64,000 nt of DNA, from NCBI RefSeq assembly GCF_009600885.1, contig NZ_VCLA01000039.1, forward strand, positions 1 through 64,000. Direction: 5' to 3'. The translations under genes and the position numbers were made by a program. Below, piece by piece: positions 21,920-30,799 of the stretch. Source of the stretch: Streptomyces jumonjinensis. GTDB lineage: Bacteria > Actinomycetota > Actinomycetes > Streptomycetales > Streptomycetaceae. Each line of letters opens with the position of its first letter. Positions within the stretch are counted from its first letter, which is position 1. The notes beneath the pieces were generated by a model. That model had not been told where the DNA came from. It saw only the letters and a list, made by a program, of their open reading frames with translations, and made no database searches.

Positions 21920-23227
21920 TCAGCGCCCGACCCGGCCCGCCGAGACCACCAGCCTCGCCAGCTCCGGATGGCAGATGTCGTTGTGCGCGCCCATCGGCGG
22001 CCTTCCGCGCCGCACCACCGATGCGGTGTCCACGCTGACGCACCCCGAGCGGGGCAATCCCCGGGTCAGTGCCTCGTCCAGGGTCAGCCGGGCCGAGGCC
22101 GGACGTACGGCCTGGAAGCCGTCGTGTCCCAGCGCCCGCCAGCGCCGGTCCGGCCGCCCGGGGCTCCGGTCGTCCCCGGCCAGCCGGGAGGCCAGCGGGT
22201 ACAGCACCCCGAGCGCGGTGTCGTGCCGGGAGTAACCGGCCACCACCGGGCCGTCGACCCGGTCCTCCATGGCCGTCAGCGCCCCCGCGTGCTGGGCCGC
22301 GTGCGGCAGGCTCGGCGCGAACGCGTAATGCGAGAAGGCCCCCTGGAGCAGGGTCACCGACTTCACCGTGTGCACGCCGTCGGGCAGCCCCCGCAGCGCG
22401 AAGGAGACCAGCCGCGCGCTCTGGCTGTGGCCCACCAGATGGATCCGCGTCCCGGGGCGTACCCGCGCGAGCTGGCCCAGCAGCGGGCCGAGCCCCAGCT
22501 CGCCGACGGCTCCCGCGCGGCGCTTCATCGCGTAATAGGTCATCTGCCGCAGCAGCTCCTTCGCCCCCTTCCAGCTGCGGCTCAGCGCGCCGTCCGCCGG
22601 GTCGGCGCGGAGGCCGGCCGGGGCAGCCGGCTCGCTGTCCTCCAGCGCCAGGCCGAGGGTGCGGCAGAACGTGAGCGCGTCCTCGTGGAGCAGGGCGGGC
22701 GGCCCCTGCTCGTCCTGCGGGAGATCGGCGGTGAAGCAGTTCTCCAGACCGCCCGCCGGGGCCCGGGTGAGCCGCCGGGCGAGCCTGCCGAACTCGGCGA
22801 AGGCGTCCGCCGACCCGGGCCGGAGCTCCAGCAGCCGGGCGAGGCGTGCCACCGTGGCCCGATGCCCGGGGAAGAGCCCGTTGAGCGAGTCCCGGGTCGC
22901 CGCGTCCAGCTCCGTCAGCGGTTCGGGGCCGTCCGGCACCGGCCCGGCGCCGGGCATCGGCTCGTCGCCGAATCTCATCGACGGCCATATCAGCCCCGCG
23001 TACCCCACGCGCGCCTGGGGCGACAGCAGCCCGGGGAAGGGGGCGAAGAACGCCGAGTGCGGCGCCCGCGCATCCCAGGGCGATCTGTTCCAGCCATGTG
23101 CGAATATCACCAGATCGGTGATGTCCAGCCGGAGCAGCCGCAGCAGCCGCTCCCGCCCGGCCGGATCGATGTCGCCGTCCTCGCCGAAGACGATGTCCTG
23201 ATAAGGACTCACACTCATTTCCGGCAT
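21920..23227 (-). CDS. Alpha/beta-hydrolase-fold protein of unknown substrate
   Basis: 435 residues from ATG 23227 (GGAGGGG five bases upstream). An oxyanion-type FAHGWNRSPWDAR near residue 40 and a nucleophile elbow GHSQSARLVS indicate a serine hydrolase. A C-terminal His near GAHNDICHPELARLVVSA may complete the triad. There is no signal peptide. It converges on the PatA-like protease gene with a 105-base gap, so it is adjacent to, but not in, that operon. Confidence 0.78.
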   Translation of the reverse strand: MPEMSVSPYQDIVFGEDGDIDPAGRERLLRLLRLDITDLVIFAHGWNRSPWDARAPHSAFFAPFPGLLSPQARVGYAGLIWPSMRFGDEPMPGAGPVPDGPEPLTELDAATRDSLNGLFPGHRATVARLARLLELRPGSADAFAEFGRLARRLTRAPAGGLENCFTADLPQDEQGPPALLHEDALTFCRTLGLALEDSEPAAPAGLRADPADGALSRSWKGAKELLRQMTYYAMKRRAGAVGELGLGPLLGQLARVRPGTRIHLVGHSQSARLVSFALRGLPDGVHTVKSVTLLQGAFSHYAFAPSLPHAAQHAGALTAMEDRVDGPVVAGYSRHDTALGVLYPLASRLAGDDRSPGRPDRRWRALGHDGFQAVRPASARLTLDEALTRGLPRSGCVSVDTASVVRRGRPPMGAHNDICHPELARLVVSAGRVGR

Positions 23228-23419
23228 GACTGCCCCTCCCCCGAAACATCCGCTTCTTTCCCCCCAGGATCCTGTGCCGTGCGAGGGACGGCCATACCCA
23301 GGACATCGCGGGTTCAATACGGCCGCGCGGGCTCACATCCGGTCAGAATCACCCGGCGCACGCGCCCGGCGGGGCCGCCGGCCGCGCGCGGGGACTGCTG
23401 GGGACGGTGCGGAGACTCC

Positions 23420-24742
23420 CTAGCGGTAGTGCAGATATCTCCTCCGTACCGATCTGAACTCGGCCAGCTCCGCCCGCCACACCGCCGTGATCTCGTCCGG
23501 CCCCGCCCCCGCGTCGATCATCGTGCGGACCCTGGTCGAGCCGGTGAGCTTGTCGATCCACCCGGTGTCGGGCCACCAGGCGAAGCCGGACCAGGTCCGC
23601 TTCGCCGTCACCAGCAGCCCGATCCCGGTGCGCACCGGGTCGAATTCCTCCCGGTCGTGCACATGCAGCTGCACCCCGCCGACGGTCTCTCCCCGGAACT
23701 TGGAGAACGTCGGGGTGAAGTACGCCTCACGGAACCGCACCCCCGGGAGCTCCAGGGCGTTCGCCGCCCCGGCCCAGCGGCCGTCCAGGCCCTTCGCGCC
23801 CAGCAGCTCGAAGGGACGGGTGGTCCCCCGCCCCTCCGACAGATTGGTGGCTTCGAAGAGACAGGTCCCCGGGTACACCAGCGCGGTGTCGGGGGTGGGC
23901 ATATTGGGGCTCGGCGGCACCCAGGGCAGACCCGTCCCGTCGAAGAAGTCCGAGCGCCGCCACCCCGACATCCACACCGTCTCCAGCTCCACGGGCCGCT
24001 CCCGCAGAAACTCGCCGTTGAAGAGCAGCGCCAGTTCGGCCACCGTCAACCCGTGTGTCTGGGGGATCGGTTCGAGGCCCACGAACGAGGCGAAGGCACG
24101 GTCGAGCACCGGCCCGGAGGCCCACCGCCCGGTGACCGGATTGGGCCGGTCGAGCACGACGATCCGCTTCCCCGCGAGCACCGCCGACCGCATGCAGTCG
24201 TACAGCGTCCAGATATACGTGTAGAAACGCGCGCCGACGTCCTGGATGTCGAAGACGATCGTGTCCACGCCCGCGGCGGTGAAGACGTCGGCGAGCTTCT
24301 GCCCGCTCAGCCGGTAGGTGTCGTAGACGGGCAGCCCGGTCGCCGGGTCGTCGTAGCGGCCTTCGGAGCCCCCGGCCTGGGCGGTGCCGCGGAAGCCGTG
24401 CTCCGGGCCGAAGACCGCGACCAGATCGACCCGTTCGTCGGCGTGCATCACATCCACGATGTGGCGTACGTCGGAGGTGATGCCGCTGGGGTTGGTGACC
24501 ACGCCGACGCGCTGGCCGGCCAGCGGGGCGTAACCGGCGGCGGCCAGGCGGTCGAATCCGGTGCGGACCCGGCGGCGGCCGGTCCGCCCGGCGGCGCTGC
24601 TGGAAGCCGGGTCAGCCGGGCCGGGGGCGTGCGCCTCGGGCGGCTCGGGCGACCCATGGGGCGAGGCGTTCGCCGGACCGGCCGCCGCCAGTGCGCCCAC
24701 CGCGCCCGTGGCGGCCAGCAGGCCCCGTCTGGACAGGCTCAT
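23420..24742 (-). CDS. namZ: Tat-exported NamZ-type exo-beta-N-acetylmuramidase (DUF1343)
   Basis: 440 residues. Twin-arginine signal MSLSRRGLLAATGAVGALAA, then a disordered Pro/Ala region to about residue 55. The DUF1343 domain follows, with VGVVTNPSGITSDVRHIVD, FGPEHGFRG, FDIQDVGARFYTYIWTLY, PNPVTG and NLSEGRGTTRPFE. Family members such as Bacillus NamZ release terminal MurNAc from peptidoglycan fragments. ATG 24742 has GGAGGGAG upstream; longer starts would bury the Tat signal. It likely acts in cell-wall recycling outside the membrane. Confidence 0.9.
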   Translation of the reverse strand: MSLSRRGLLAATGAVGALAAAGPANASPHGSPEPPEAHAPGPADPASSSAAGRTGRRRVRTGFDRLAAAGYAPLAGQRVGVVTNPSGITSDVRHIVDVMHADERVDLVAVFGPEHGFRGTAQAGGSEGRYDDPATGLPVYDTYRLSGQKLADVFTAAGVDTIVFDIQDVGARFYTYIWTLYDCMRSAVLAGKRIVVLDRPNPVTGRWASGPVLDRAFASFVGLEPIPQTHGLTVAELALLFNGEFLRERPVELETVWMSGWRRSDFFDGTGLPWVPPSPNMPTPDTALVYPGTCLFEATNLSEGRGTTRPFELLGAKGLDGRWAGAANALELPGVRFREAYFTPTFSKFRGETVGGVQLHVHDREEFDPVRTGIGLLVTAKRTWSGFAWWPDTGWIDKLTGSTRVRTMIDAGAGPDEITAVWRAELAEFRSVRRRYLHYR

Positions 24743-25209
24743 CGGACTCCCTCCGTACAGGCTGTCTGTCATGACCACGCACGCTAGCGCGCCAGGTGAC
24801 GAGGGGGAACGACCTCGCCGCACCCGTCCGACGTGGACGACGTGGACGGCGCGGACGACGTGGACGGCGCGGACGGCGCCGGGGCCGCCGGCCCCGTTCC
24901 TCCCCGGCCGCGCGCGAAGCCGCCCGGCTCATTCCGCCGCCGGGCCCGCTTCCGGTGGGCGCTTCGGCCGCCGCCGGGTCCGAGGATGTCATCGCCGCCC
25001 GCGGGAGGCCCGCCGGACCGACCCGTATCCCGGCCGGCCGCGCCGTACACGGCTCCACGGCTCCACGGCGGCGCGGCTCCACGGCGGCGCGGCCGATGGC
25101 CGCACACCCGTGGAACGCCCGGGCCCGCCCCCTTCCTTACTACATACCGACTGGTTAGTCTGCCCCGGAACGCAGACCCGGGTCCGGAGTTACCGAGAGG
25201 CGGAGACCG
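24743..25209. other. Intergenic region with short GC repeats and the SDR promoter
   Basis: No gene is supported. Around 24830-24885 are short GACGTGGACGGCGCG-type tandem repeats, and around 25050-25095 a repeated CACGGCGGCGCGGC. The last 75 bases are AT-richer and hold the operator-like site at 25139 in front of the SDR gene. Confidence 0.5.
25139..25159 (+). promoter_or_regulatory. Operator-like site upstream of the SDR/acyl-CoA ligase operon
   Basis: The site reads ACTACATACCGAC followed by TGGTTAGT. It matches 18 of 21 bases of the reverse complement of 30697-30717, in front of the phosphotransferase/acyl-CoA dehydrogenase operon. The core ACCGAC..GT(C/T)(G/A)GT is near-palindromic. A shared TetR regulator, probably 27711-28304, is inferred. 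Confidence 0.65.
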
Positions 25210-25974
25210 ATGCATTCCATGGACGGCGCGGCAGTGGTGGTCACCGGCGCGGGCGGCGGTATCGGCGCCGCCCTCGCCCGCCGGTTCAGAGCGGAGGGCG
25301 CGCGGGTCGTGGTCAACGACATCGACCCGGTGCGGGCGGCGGCGGTCGCCGACGAGATCGGCGGCATCGCCGTCGCCGGGGACGCCTCCGGAATCGTCCC
25401 CGAGGCCCGGGACGCCCTCGGCGGCGCCGTGGACGTGTACTGCGCCAACGCCGGTCTCGCCTCGCCCGGCGGCCCCTTCGCCGACGAGCAGATCTGGGCC
25501 GCCGCCTGGGACGTCAACGTCATGGCCCATGTCCGCGCGGCACGCGACCTCCTCCCCGGCTGGCTGGAGCGCGGCGCCGGCCGCTTCGTCTCCACCGTCT
25601 CCGCCGCCGGACTGCTCACCATGATCGGGGCCGCCCCCTACAGCGTCTCCAAGCACGGCGCGTACGCGTTCGCCGAATGGCTCTCCCTCACCTACCGCCA
25701 CCGCGGACTGAAGGTGCACGCCATCTGCCCGCAGGGGGTGCGTACGAACATGCTGACCGAGGCCGGATCCGCGGGCGACCTGGTGCTGAGCCCCACCGCC
25801 ATCGAGCCCGAGGACGTGGCCGACGCGCTCTTCGCGGGCATCGCGGACGACCGGTTCCTGATCCTGCCGCACCCCGAGGTCGCCGGTTTCTACCAGGCCC
25901 GCGCCAGCGAACCCGACCGCTGGCTCGACGGAATGAACCGCATTCAACGGACATGGGAAGGAGCGGAACGATGA
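25210..25974 (+). CDS. Short-chain dehydrogenase/reductase
   Basis: 254-residue Rossmann oxidoreductase. TGAGGGIG cofactor loop (residues 12-19), NAG motif (CANAGLASPGG), and the catalytic Ser/Tyr/Lys region TVSAAGLLTMIGAAPYSVSKHGAYAFAEWL. ATG 25210 follows GGCGGAGACCG; ATG 25219 is an alternative. Its stop overlaps the acyl-CoA ligase start by ATGA, so the two are translationally coupled, and oxidation of an acyl-CoA-linked substrate is likely. Confidence 0.93.
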   Translation: MHSMDGAAVVVTGAGGGIGAALARRFRAEGARVVVNDIDPVRAAAVADEIGGIAVAGDASGIVPEARDALGGAVDVYCANAGLASPGGPFADEQIWAAAWDVNVMAHVRAARDLLPGWLERGAGRFVSTVSAAGLLTMIGAAPYSVSKHGAYAFAEWLSLTYRHRGLKVHAICPQGVRTNMLTEAGSAGDLVLSPTAIEPEDVADALFAGIADDRFLILPHPEVAGFYQARASEPDRWLDGMNRIQRTWEGAER

Positions 25975-27626
25975 CCGCCTCGATCTACGCCGCCAAACCC
26001 TGGCTCGCCCGGCTCTCCAAAGCCCAGCTCGCCCGGATATCCCCGCCGGAGACCGTGGTGCACTCCTTACGGGCCGCCGTCCGCCGCGCCCCCGACCGCA
26101 CCGCCCTCGCCTACTTCGACGGACGGCTCAGCTACCGCGAGACCGACGCGTTCTCCGACTCCCTCGCCGGTCATCTCGCCGCCAAGGGCGTCGAGCGCGG
26201 CGACCGGGTCGCCGTCATCCTCCAGAACTGCCCGCAGTTCGTCCTCGCGCTGCTCGGCGCGTGGAAGGCCGGAGCCATCGTCGTACCGCTCAACCCCATG
26301 TACCGGTCCGCCGAGGTCGCGAAGGCCCTCGATGACTCCGGGGCCACCGTCCTCGTCTGCGCGGACCACGCCTGGGAGAGCTATCTGCGCGCCGTCGTCG
26401 CCGAATCGTCCGTCCACACGGTGCTCACCGTCTGCGAGCGCGACCTCCAGACCCGCGACGACCCCCGCGTACTCGGCGCGGCACGGCTGCCGCGCCCGTA
26501 CGACACCGACGATCTGGTCACCGCGGCCAGACGGCGGCTGCCCGCGCCCGCCGGACGCGAACTCTCCGCCGCCGACACCGCCCTGATCAGCTACACCTCC
26601 GGCACCAGCGGAACCCCCAAGGGCGCGATGAACCACCACGGCGCCATCGCCTATATCGCCGAACGCCAGCGCACCGCGCTCCCGGTGGCCGAGGGCGCCT
26701 GCTACTTCGCACTCGCCCCGCTGTTCCACATCACCGGAGTGGTCTGCGAACTCGCCGCCTCCATCGCCAACGCGGGCACCCTCGCCCTCGCCTACCGCTT
26801 CGAGGCGGGCGTCGTCCTCGACGCCTTCGCCGAGCACCGGCCCGCGTTCACCGTGGGCCCCTCCACCGCCTTCATGGCCCTGACCGCCCACCCCGGCGCC
26901 ACCCGCGAGCACTTCGCCTCCTTCCAGGTGCTCGCCTCGGGCGGCGCGCCCGTGCCGCCCGCGCTGATCGACCGCATCCGCACGGACTTCGGCCCCTATC
27001 TCACCAACGGCTACGGCCTCACCGAGTCCACCGCGCCCTGCGCCTCCGTGCCGCCCGGTCTCGAAGCCCCGGTCGACCCCGCCTCCGGCACCCTCTCGGT
27101 CGGGGTCCCCGGCCCGGACACGATGGTGCGCATCGTCGACGAGAAGGGCGAGGAGGTGCCCTTCGGCGCGCACGGCGAGATCATGATCAGCGGGCCCCAG
27201 GTGGTCAGCGGCTACTGGGGGATGCCCGAGGCGACCGCGGAGACCTTCCCCGGCGGGGAACTGCGCTCCGGGGACATCGGCTTCATGGACCCGGACGGCT
27301 GGCTCTATGTGGTCGACCGCAAGAAGGACATGATCAACGCGTCCGGTTTCAAGGTCTGGCCGCGCGAGGTCGAAGACGTCCTCCACACCCACCCCGCCGT
27401 GCGGGAGGCGGCCGTCGTCGGGGTGCCCGACGCCTATCGGGGAGAGACGGTGAAGGCGTACATCAGCCTGCGTCCCGGGGCCGCAGCCGAGCCCGCGGAG
27501 CTCTCGCGGTACTGCGCCGAGCGGCTCGCCGCCTACAAGTACCCCCGGCAGGTCGAGATCCTGCCCGAGCTGCCCAAGACGGCGAGTGGGAAGATCCTCA
27601 GACGGGAGCTGCGCGAACGTCGGTGA
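25971..27626 (+). CDS. AMP-forming acyl-CoA synthetase (contains a TTA codon)
   Basis: 551-residue ANL-family ligase that activates a carboxylic acid to its CoA ester through an acyl-adenylate. P-loop YTSGTSGTPKGAMNHH, A5-type NGYGLTEST, SGDIGFMDPDGWLYVVDRKKDMI hinge and C-terminal catalytic Lys in PKTASGKILRRELR. Start ATG 25971 has GGAAGGAG and overlaps the SDR stop. Codon 33 (26067-26069) is TTA, the rarest Streptomyces Leu codon, so translation would depend on the bldA tRNA. The chain length of its substrate is not evident. Confidence 0.94.
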   Translation: MTASIYAAKPWLARLSKAQLARISPPETVVHSLRAAVRRAPDRTALAYFDGRLSYRETDAFSDSLAGHLAAKGVERGDRVAVILQNCPQFVLALLGAWKAGAIVVPLNPMYRSAEVAKALDDSGATVLVCADHAWESYLRAVVAESSVHTVLTVCERDLQTRDDPRVLGAARLPRPYDTDDLVTAARRRLPAPAGRELSAADTALISYTSGTSGTPKGAMNHHGAIAYIAERQRTALPVAEGACYFALAPLFHITGVVCELAASIANAGTLALAYRFEAGVVLDAFAEHRPAFTVGPSTAFMALTAHPGATREHFASFQVLASGGAPVPPALIDRIRTDFGPYLTNGYGLTESTAPCASVPPGLEAPVDPASGTLSVGVPGPDTMVRIVDEKGEEVPFGAHGEIMISGPQVVSGYWGMPEATAETFPGGELRSGDIGFMDPDGWLYVVDRKKDMINASGFKVWPREVEDVLHTHPAVREAAVVGVPDAYRGETVKAYISLRPGAAAEPAELSRYCAERLAAYKYPRQVEILPELPKTASGKILRRELRERR

Positions 27627-27710
27627 GACCTCGGCGAGCAGCCCGGTGAACACCCCGGTGGAACACCCCCGTGCACAGAGCGCAGTCGAGTGAGAGGTTG
27701 GTGGCGGACG

Positions 27711-28304
27711 ATGGCCAGGACGACGGACGGGGAGGAGACCCCCGTACCGCAGAGGCTGCTGGCCGCCGCCACCAGGCTCTTCGCCGAACGGGGCTACGAC
27801 CGCACCTCCGTCCAGGAGATCGTGGAGGCGGCAGGCGTCACCAAGGGAGCGCTCTACCACTACTTCGGCTCCAAGGAGGACCTCCTCCAGGAGGTCTACG
27901 CCCGGGTGCTCCGGGTCCAGCAGGAGCGGCTCGACGCGTTCGCCGACGCCGACGAGCCGGTGGAGAAGCGGCTGCGGGACGCCGCGGCCGATGTGGTCGT
28001 GACGACGATCGACAATCTCGACGACGCGGCGATCTTCTTCCGGTCGATGCACCATCTCAGCCCGGAGAAGCACAAGGAGGTACGGGCGGAGCGCCGGCGC
28101 TACCACGAGCGGTTCCGGGCCCTGGTGGAGGAGGGGCAGCGCACCGGGGTCTTCTCCTCGGCGACCCCCGCCGATCTGGTGGTCGACTACCACTTCGGAT
28201 CGGTCCACCATCTGTCGACCTGGTACCGCCCGGAGGGCTCCCTGAGCAAGCGGCAGGTGGCCGACCAGCTGGCGGATCTGCTGATGAGGGCGCTGCGGCC
28301 GTAG
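27711..28304 (+). CDS. TetR-family regulator of the acyl-CoA gene cluster
   Basis: 197 residues from ATG 27711 (a GTG at 27690 is possible). HTH: FAERGYDRTSVQEIVEAAGVTKGALYHYFGSKEDLL, residues ~20-57. The C-terminal domain includes FFRSMHHLSPEKHKEVRAERRRYHERFRALVEEG. It lies between two acyl-CoA operons whose promoters share an operator-like site, which makes it the best candidate repressor for both. The inducer would plausibly be an acyl-CoA; that is inference. Confidence 0.88.
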   Translation: MARTTDGEETPVPQRLLAAATRLFAERGYDRTSVQEIVEAAGVTKGALYHYFGSKEDLLQEVYARVLRVQQERLDAFADADEPVEKRLRDAAADVVVTTIDNLDDAAIFFRSMHHLSPEKHKEVRAERRRYHERFRALVEEGQRTGVFSSATPADLVVDYHFGSVHHLSTWYRPEGSLSKRQVADQLADLLMRALRP

Positions 28305-28313
28305 CGGCTGCCG

Positions 28314-28348
28314 GTCCCGGTCCCGGTACCGGTCCCGGTCCCGGTCGC
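28314..28348. repeat. GGTCCC hexanucleotide run between convergent genes
   Basis: Five GGTCCC-like units surround a central GGTACC and can pair as a short hairpin; three GATGACC units follow (to ~28370). It may act as a weak terminator between tetR and the acyl-CoA dehydrogenase gene. Confidence 0.5.
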
Positions 28349-28412
28349 GATGACCGATGACCGATGACCGGGCCCGGCGGCTCACCGGCAGCGGCTCACC
28401 GGGCCCGCAGGC

Positions 28413-29627
28413 TCATCGGTAGCGGCTCAGCTCACGGCGGGCCAGCGAGCGCTGGTGCACCTCGTCCGGGCCGTCCGCCAGCCGCAGCGTCCGCGCCGCC
28501 GCCCACAGCTCCGCCAGCTCGAAGTCCTGGCTCACCCCGCCCGCGCCGTGCACCTGCACCGCCCGGTCGAGGATCTCCACCACCGCCCTCGGGGTCGCGA
28601 TCTTGATCGCCTGGATCTCCGTATGCGCGCCCCGGTTGCCCACGGTGTCCATCAGCCACGCCGTCTTCAGCACCAGCAGCCGCAGTTGCTCCACCGTCAC
28701 CCGGGCGTCCGCGATCCAGTTCCGCACCACCCCCTGCTCGGCGATCGGCTTCCCGAAGGCCGTACGGTCCACCGCACGCCGGCACATCAGCTCTATCGCC
28801 CGCTCGGCCATCCCGATCAGCCGCATGCAGTGGTGGATACGGCCCGGACCGAGGCGGGCCTGAGCGATGGCGAAACCGCCGCCCTCCTCGCCGATCAGAT
28901 TCGCCGCCGGCACCCGGACCCCGTCGAAGACGACCTCCGCATGACCGCCGTGGGCATGGTCCTCGTATCCGTACACCTGCATCGCCCGGCGCACCTCAAG
29001 CCCCGGCGTATCGCGCGGCACCAGCACCATCGACTGCTGACGGCGGATGTCCGCCCCGTCGGGGTCCGTCTTGCCCATCACGATGAACACCCGGCAGTCG
29101 GGATTCATCGCGCCGGAGATGTACCACTTGCGGCCGTTGACGATGAGCTCGTCACCCTCACGGTCGATCCGCGTCCGGATGTTCGTCGCGTCCGACGAGG
29201 CCACCTCCGGCTCCGTCATCGCGAACGCCGAGCGGATCTCGCCCGCCAGCAGCGGCTCCAGCCACTGCTTCCGCTGCCGCTCGTCGCCGAACTGCGCCAG
29301 CACCTCCATGTTCCCGGTGTCGGGCGCGGCGCAGTTCAGCGCTACGGGAGCCAGCTGCGGGCTACGGCCGGTGATCTCCGCGAGCGGCGCGTACTGGAGA
29401 TTGGTCAGCCCCGCCCCGTACTCCCCGTCCGGAAGGAAGAGATTCCACAGACCCCGCCGGCGTGCCTCGGCCTGGAGCCCCGCCACGACCGCCGGGGTCT
29501 CCCAGGGGGACGCCAGCTCGGCCCGCTGCTCCTGAGCGACCGCCTCGGCCGGGTGGATCCGCTCGTCCATGAAGGCGAGCAGCCGGGCCCGCAGCTCCTC
29601 GGTGCGCGCGTCGAATGCGAAATCCAT
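28413..29627 (-). CDS. Acyl-CoA dehydrogenase (ACAD10/11-like)
   Basis: 404 residues. FAD-dependent alpha,beta-dehydrogenation of an acyl-CoA. Family signatures: FAMTEPEVASSDATNI, NGRKWYISGAMNPDCRVFIVMG, and the C-terminal VQVHGAGGVSQDFELAELWAAARTLRLADGPDEVH. It starts six bases after the stop of the phosphotransferase gene, matching the known pairing of this ACAD subtype with an APH-like kinase domain (fused in mammalian ACAD10/11). This pairing suggests 4-hydroxyacyl-CoA-type catabolism, by analogy. Confidence 0.94.
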   Translation of the reverse strand: MDFAFDARTEELRARLLAFMDERIHPAEAVAQEQRAELASPWETPAVVAGLQAEARRRGLWNLFLPDGEYGAGLTNLQYAPLAEITGRSPQLAPVALNCAAPDTGNMEVLAQFGDERQRKQWLEPLLAGEIRSAFAMTEPEVASSDATNIRTRIDREGDELIVNGRKWYISGAMNPDCRVFIVMGKTDPDGADIRRQQSMVLVPRDTPGLEVRRAMQVYGYEDHAHGGHAEVVFDGVRVPAANLIGEEGGGFAIAQARLGPGRIHHCMRLIGMAERAIELMCRRAVDRTAFGKPIAEQGVVRNWIADARVTVEQLRLLVLKTAWLMDTVGNRGAHTEIQAIKIATPRAVVEILDRAVQVHGAGGVSQDFELAELWAAARTLRLADGPDEVHQRSLARRELSRYR

Positions 29628-29633
29628 GGGTCG

Positions 29634-30656
29634 TCAGCCTTCCTGAAGTGTGGTGAGGCCGTGCTCGATGAAGAGGGGGACGGCGTCGCCGATCCGGTCG
29701 AAGCCGTCGCCGACCGTCTGGCCGAGGGTGTAGCGGTAGTGGATGCCCTCCAGGATCACGGCGAGCTTGAACCAGGCGAAGGCCGTGTACCAGGAGACGG
29801 CGGAGACGTCCCGGCCGGACCCCAGCGCATAGCGCTCGATCAGTTCGGCCGTCGAGGGGTGGCCGGGGGCGGTGGCCGTGGTGCTGACGGGGGAGTCGGG
29901 CAGTTCCAGCGGGGTGCCGTACATCGTCAGCAGCCCCAGATCGGTCAGCGGGTCGCCGAGGGTGGACATCTCCCAGTCCAGCACCGCCGTGATCGTGTCG
30001 TCGGCGCCGGTCAGCACATTGTCGAGCCGGTAGTCGCCGTGTACGACGGCGGGCGCGGCGGAGCGGGGGAGCGAGCGGCCGAGCGAGGCGTGCAGTTCGT
30101 CGATCCCGGGGAGCTCCCGGCTGAGGGAGGCGGCCAGCTGCTTGCCCCAGCGACGCAGCTGCCGGTCGAGGAACCCCTCGGGGCGGCCGAAGTCGCCGAG
30201 TCCCACCTGCTGCGGCTCCACCCGGTGGAGTTCGACCAGCGTGTCCACCAGGGCGAGAACCGCCCGGCGGGTGCGCTCGGGCCCGAGCGGGATGAGCTCG
30301 TCCGCCGAGCGGTAGGGGGTGCCCTCCACATACTCCATGACATAGAACGGGGCTCCGAGCACCGACTCGTCCTCGCACAGCAGCACCGGCTCGGGCACCG
30401 GGACCGCCGTCGGATGCAGGGCGCTGATCACCCGGTGCTCGCGCTTCATGTCGTGGGCGGTCGCCAGCACATGACCCAGCGGAGGGCGGCGTACGACCCA
30501 GCGGGCGGCGCCGTCGGTGACGCGGTAGGTCAGATTGGAGCGCCCGCCCTGGATCAGCCGGGCGCTGAGCGGTCCGCTCACCAGACCCGGGCGCTCACGG
30601 TCGAGATGGCCGCGGAGCCGTTCGGGGTCGATACCTGGCGGGGGGACGGGGCTCAT
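29634..30656 (-). CDS. Aminoglycoside-phosphotransferase-fold kinase, ACAD partner
   Basis: 340 residues. Protein-kinase-like fold with the catalytic Brenner motif VVHGDYRLDNVL and metal-binding DWEMSTLGDPLTDLG, plus an N-lobe IQGGRSNLTYRVTD. This subtype phosphorylates small molecules and sits upstream of ACAD10/11-type dehydrogenases. ATG 30656 has GGAGGT five bases upstream; an ATG at 30692 would start beside the operator-like site. The operon continues directly into the dehydrogenase. Confidence 0.92.
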   Translation of the reverse strand: MSPVPPPGIDPERLRGHLDRERPGLVSGPLSARLIQGGRSNLTYRVTDGAARWVVRRPPLGHVLATAHDMKREHRVISALHPTAVPVPEPVLLCEDESVLGAPFYVMEYVEGTPYRSADELIPLGPERTRRAVLALVDTLVELHRVEPQQVGLGDFGRPEGFLDRQLRRWGKQLAASLSRELPGIDELHASLGRSLPRSAAPAVVHGDYRLDNVLTGADDTITAVLDWEMSTLGDPLTDLGLLTMYGTPLELPDSPVSTTATAPGHPSTAELIERYALGSGRDVSAVSWYTAFAWFKLAVILEGIHYRYTLGQTVGDGFDRIGDAVPLFIEHGLTTLQEG

Positions 30657-30696
30657 GGGCACCTCCGGACGGGTACGAGCGGGCTCGCCCATGATG

Positions 30697-30717
30697 ACCG
30701 ACTGGTCGGTATGTAGT
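30697..30717 (-). promoter_or_regulatory. Operator-like site upstream of the phosphotransferase/ACAD operon
   Basis: Contains the near-perfect palindrome ACCGACTGGTCGGT followed by ATGTAGT. Its reverse complement matches the site at 25139-25159 at 18 of 21 positions. It lies 41 bases upstream of the phosphotransferase start. Confidence 0.7.
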
Positions 30718-30799
30718 CCAGTGTGCAGGTCGCGTTGGTACGGATGCGGCCGGTGGGGTGCCAGGGAGTGTCTTCGGGCTTTGACGACGCGGGCTGGAA

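Noticed and set aside
18495..23227. Classical cyanobactin or thiazole/oxazole RiPP cluster
   Set aside because: No YcaO cyclodehydratase, dehydrogenase, prenyltransferase or typical PatE precursor is encoded.
24561..25970. N-terminal extension of the acyl-CoA ligase frame
   Set aside because: It overlaps the SDR gene in another frame and the start of NamZ. The ATG at 25971 has a proper RBS and stop-start overlap.
28314..28370. GGTCCC and GATGACC runs as a regulatory array
   Set aside because: Short simple-sequence DNA between convergent genes; more likely slippage or weak termination.
26067..28385. 772-codon minus-strand frame opposite the acyl-CoA ligase and tetR
   Set aside because: Antisense shadow of two genes with clear motifs.
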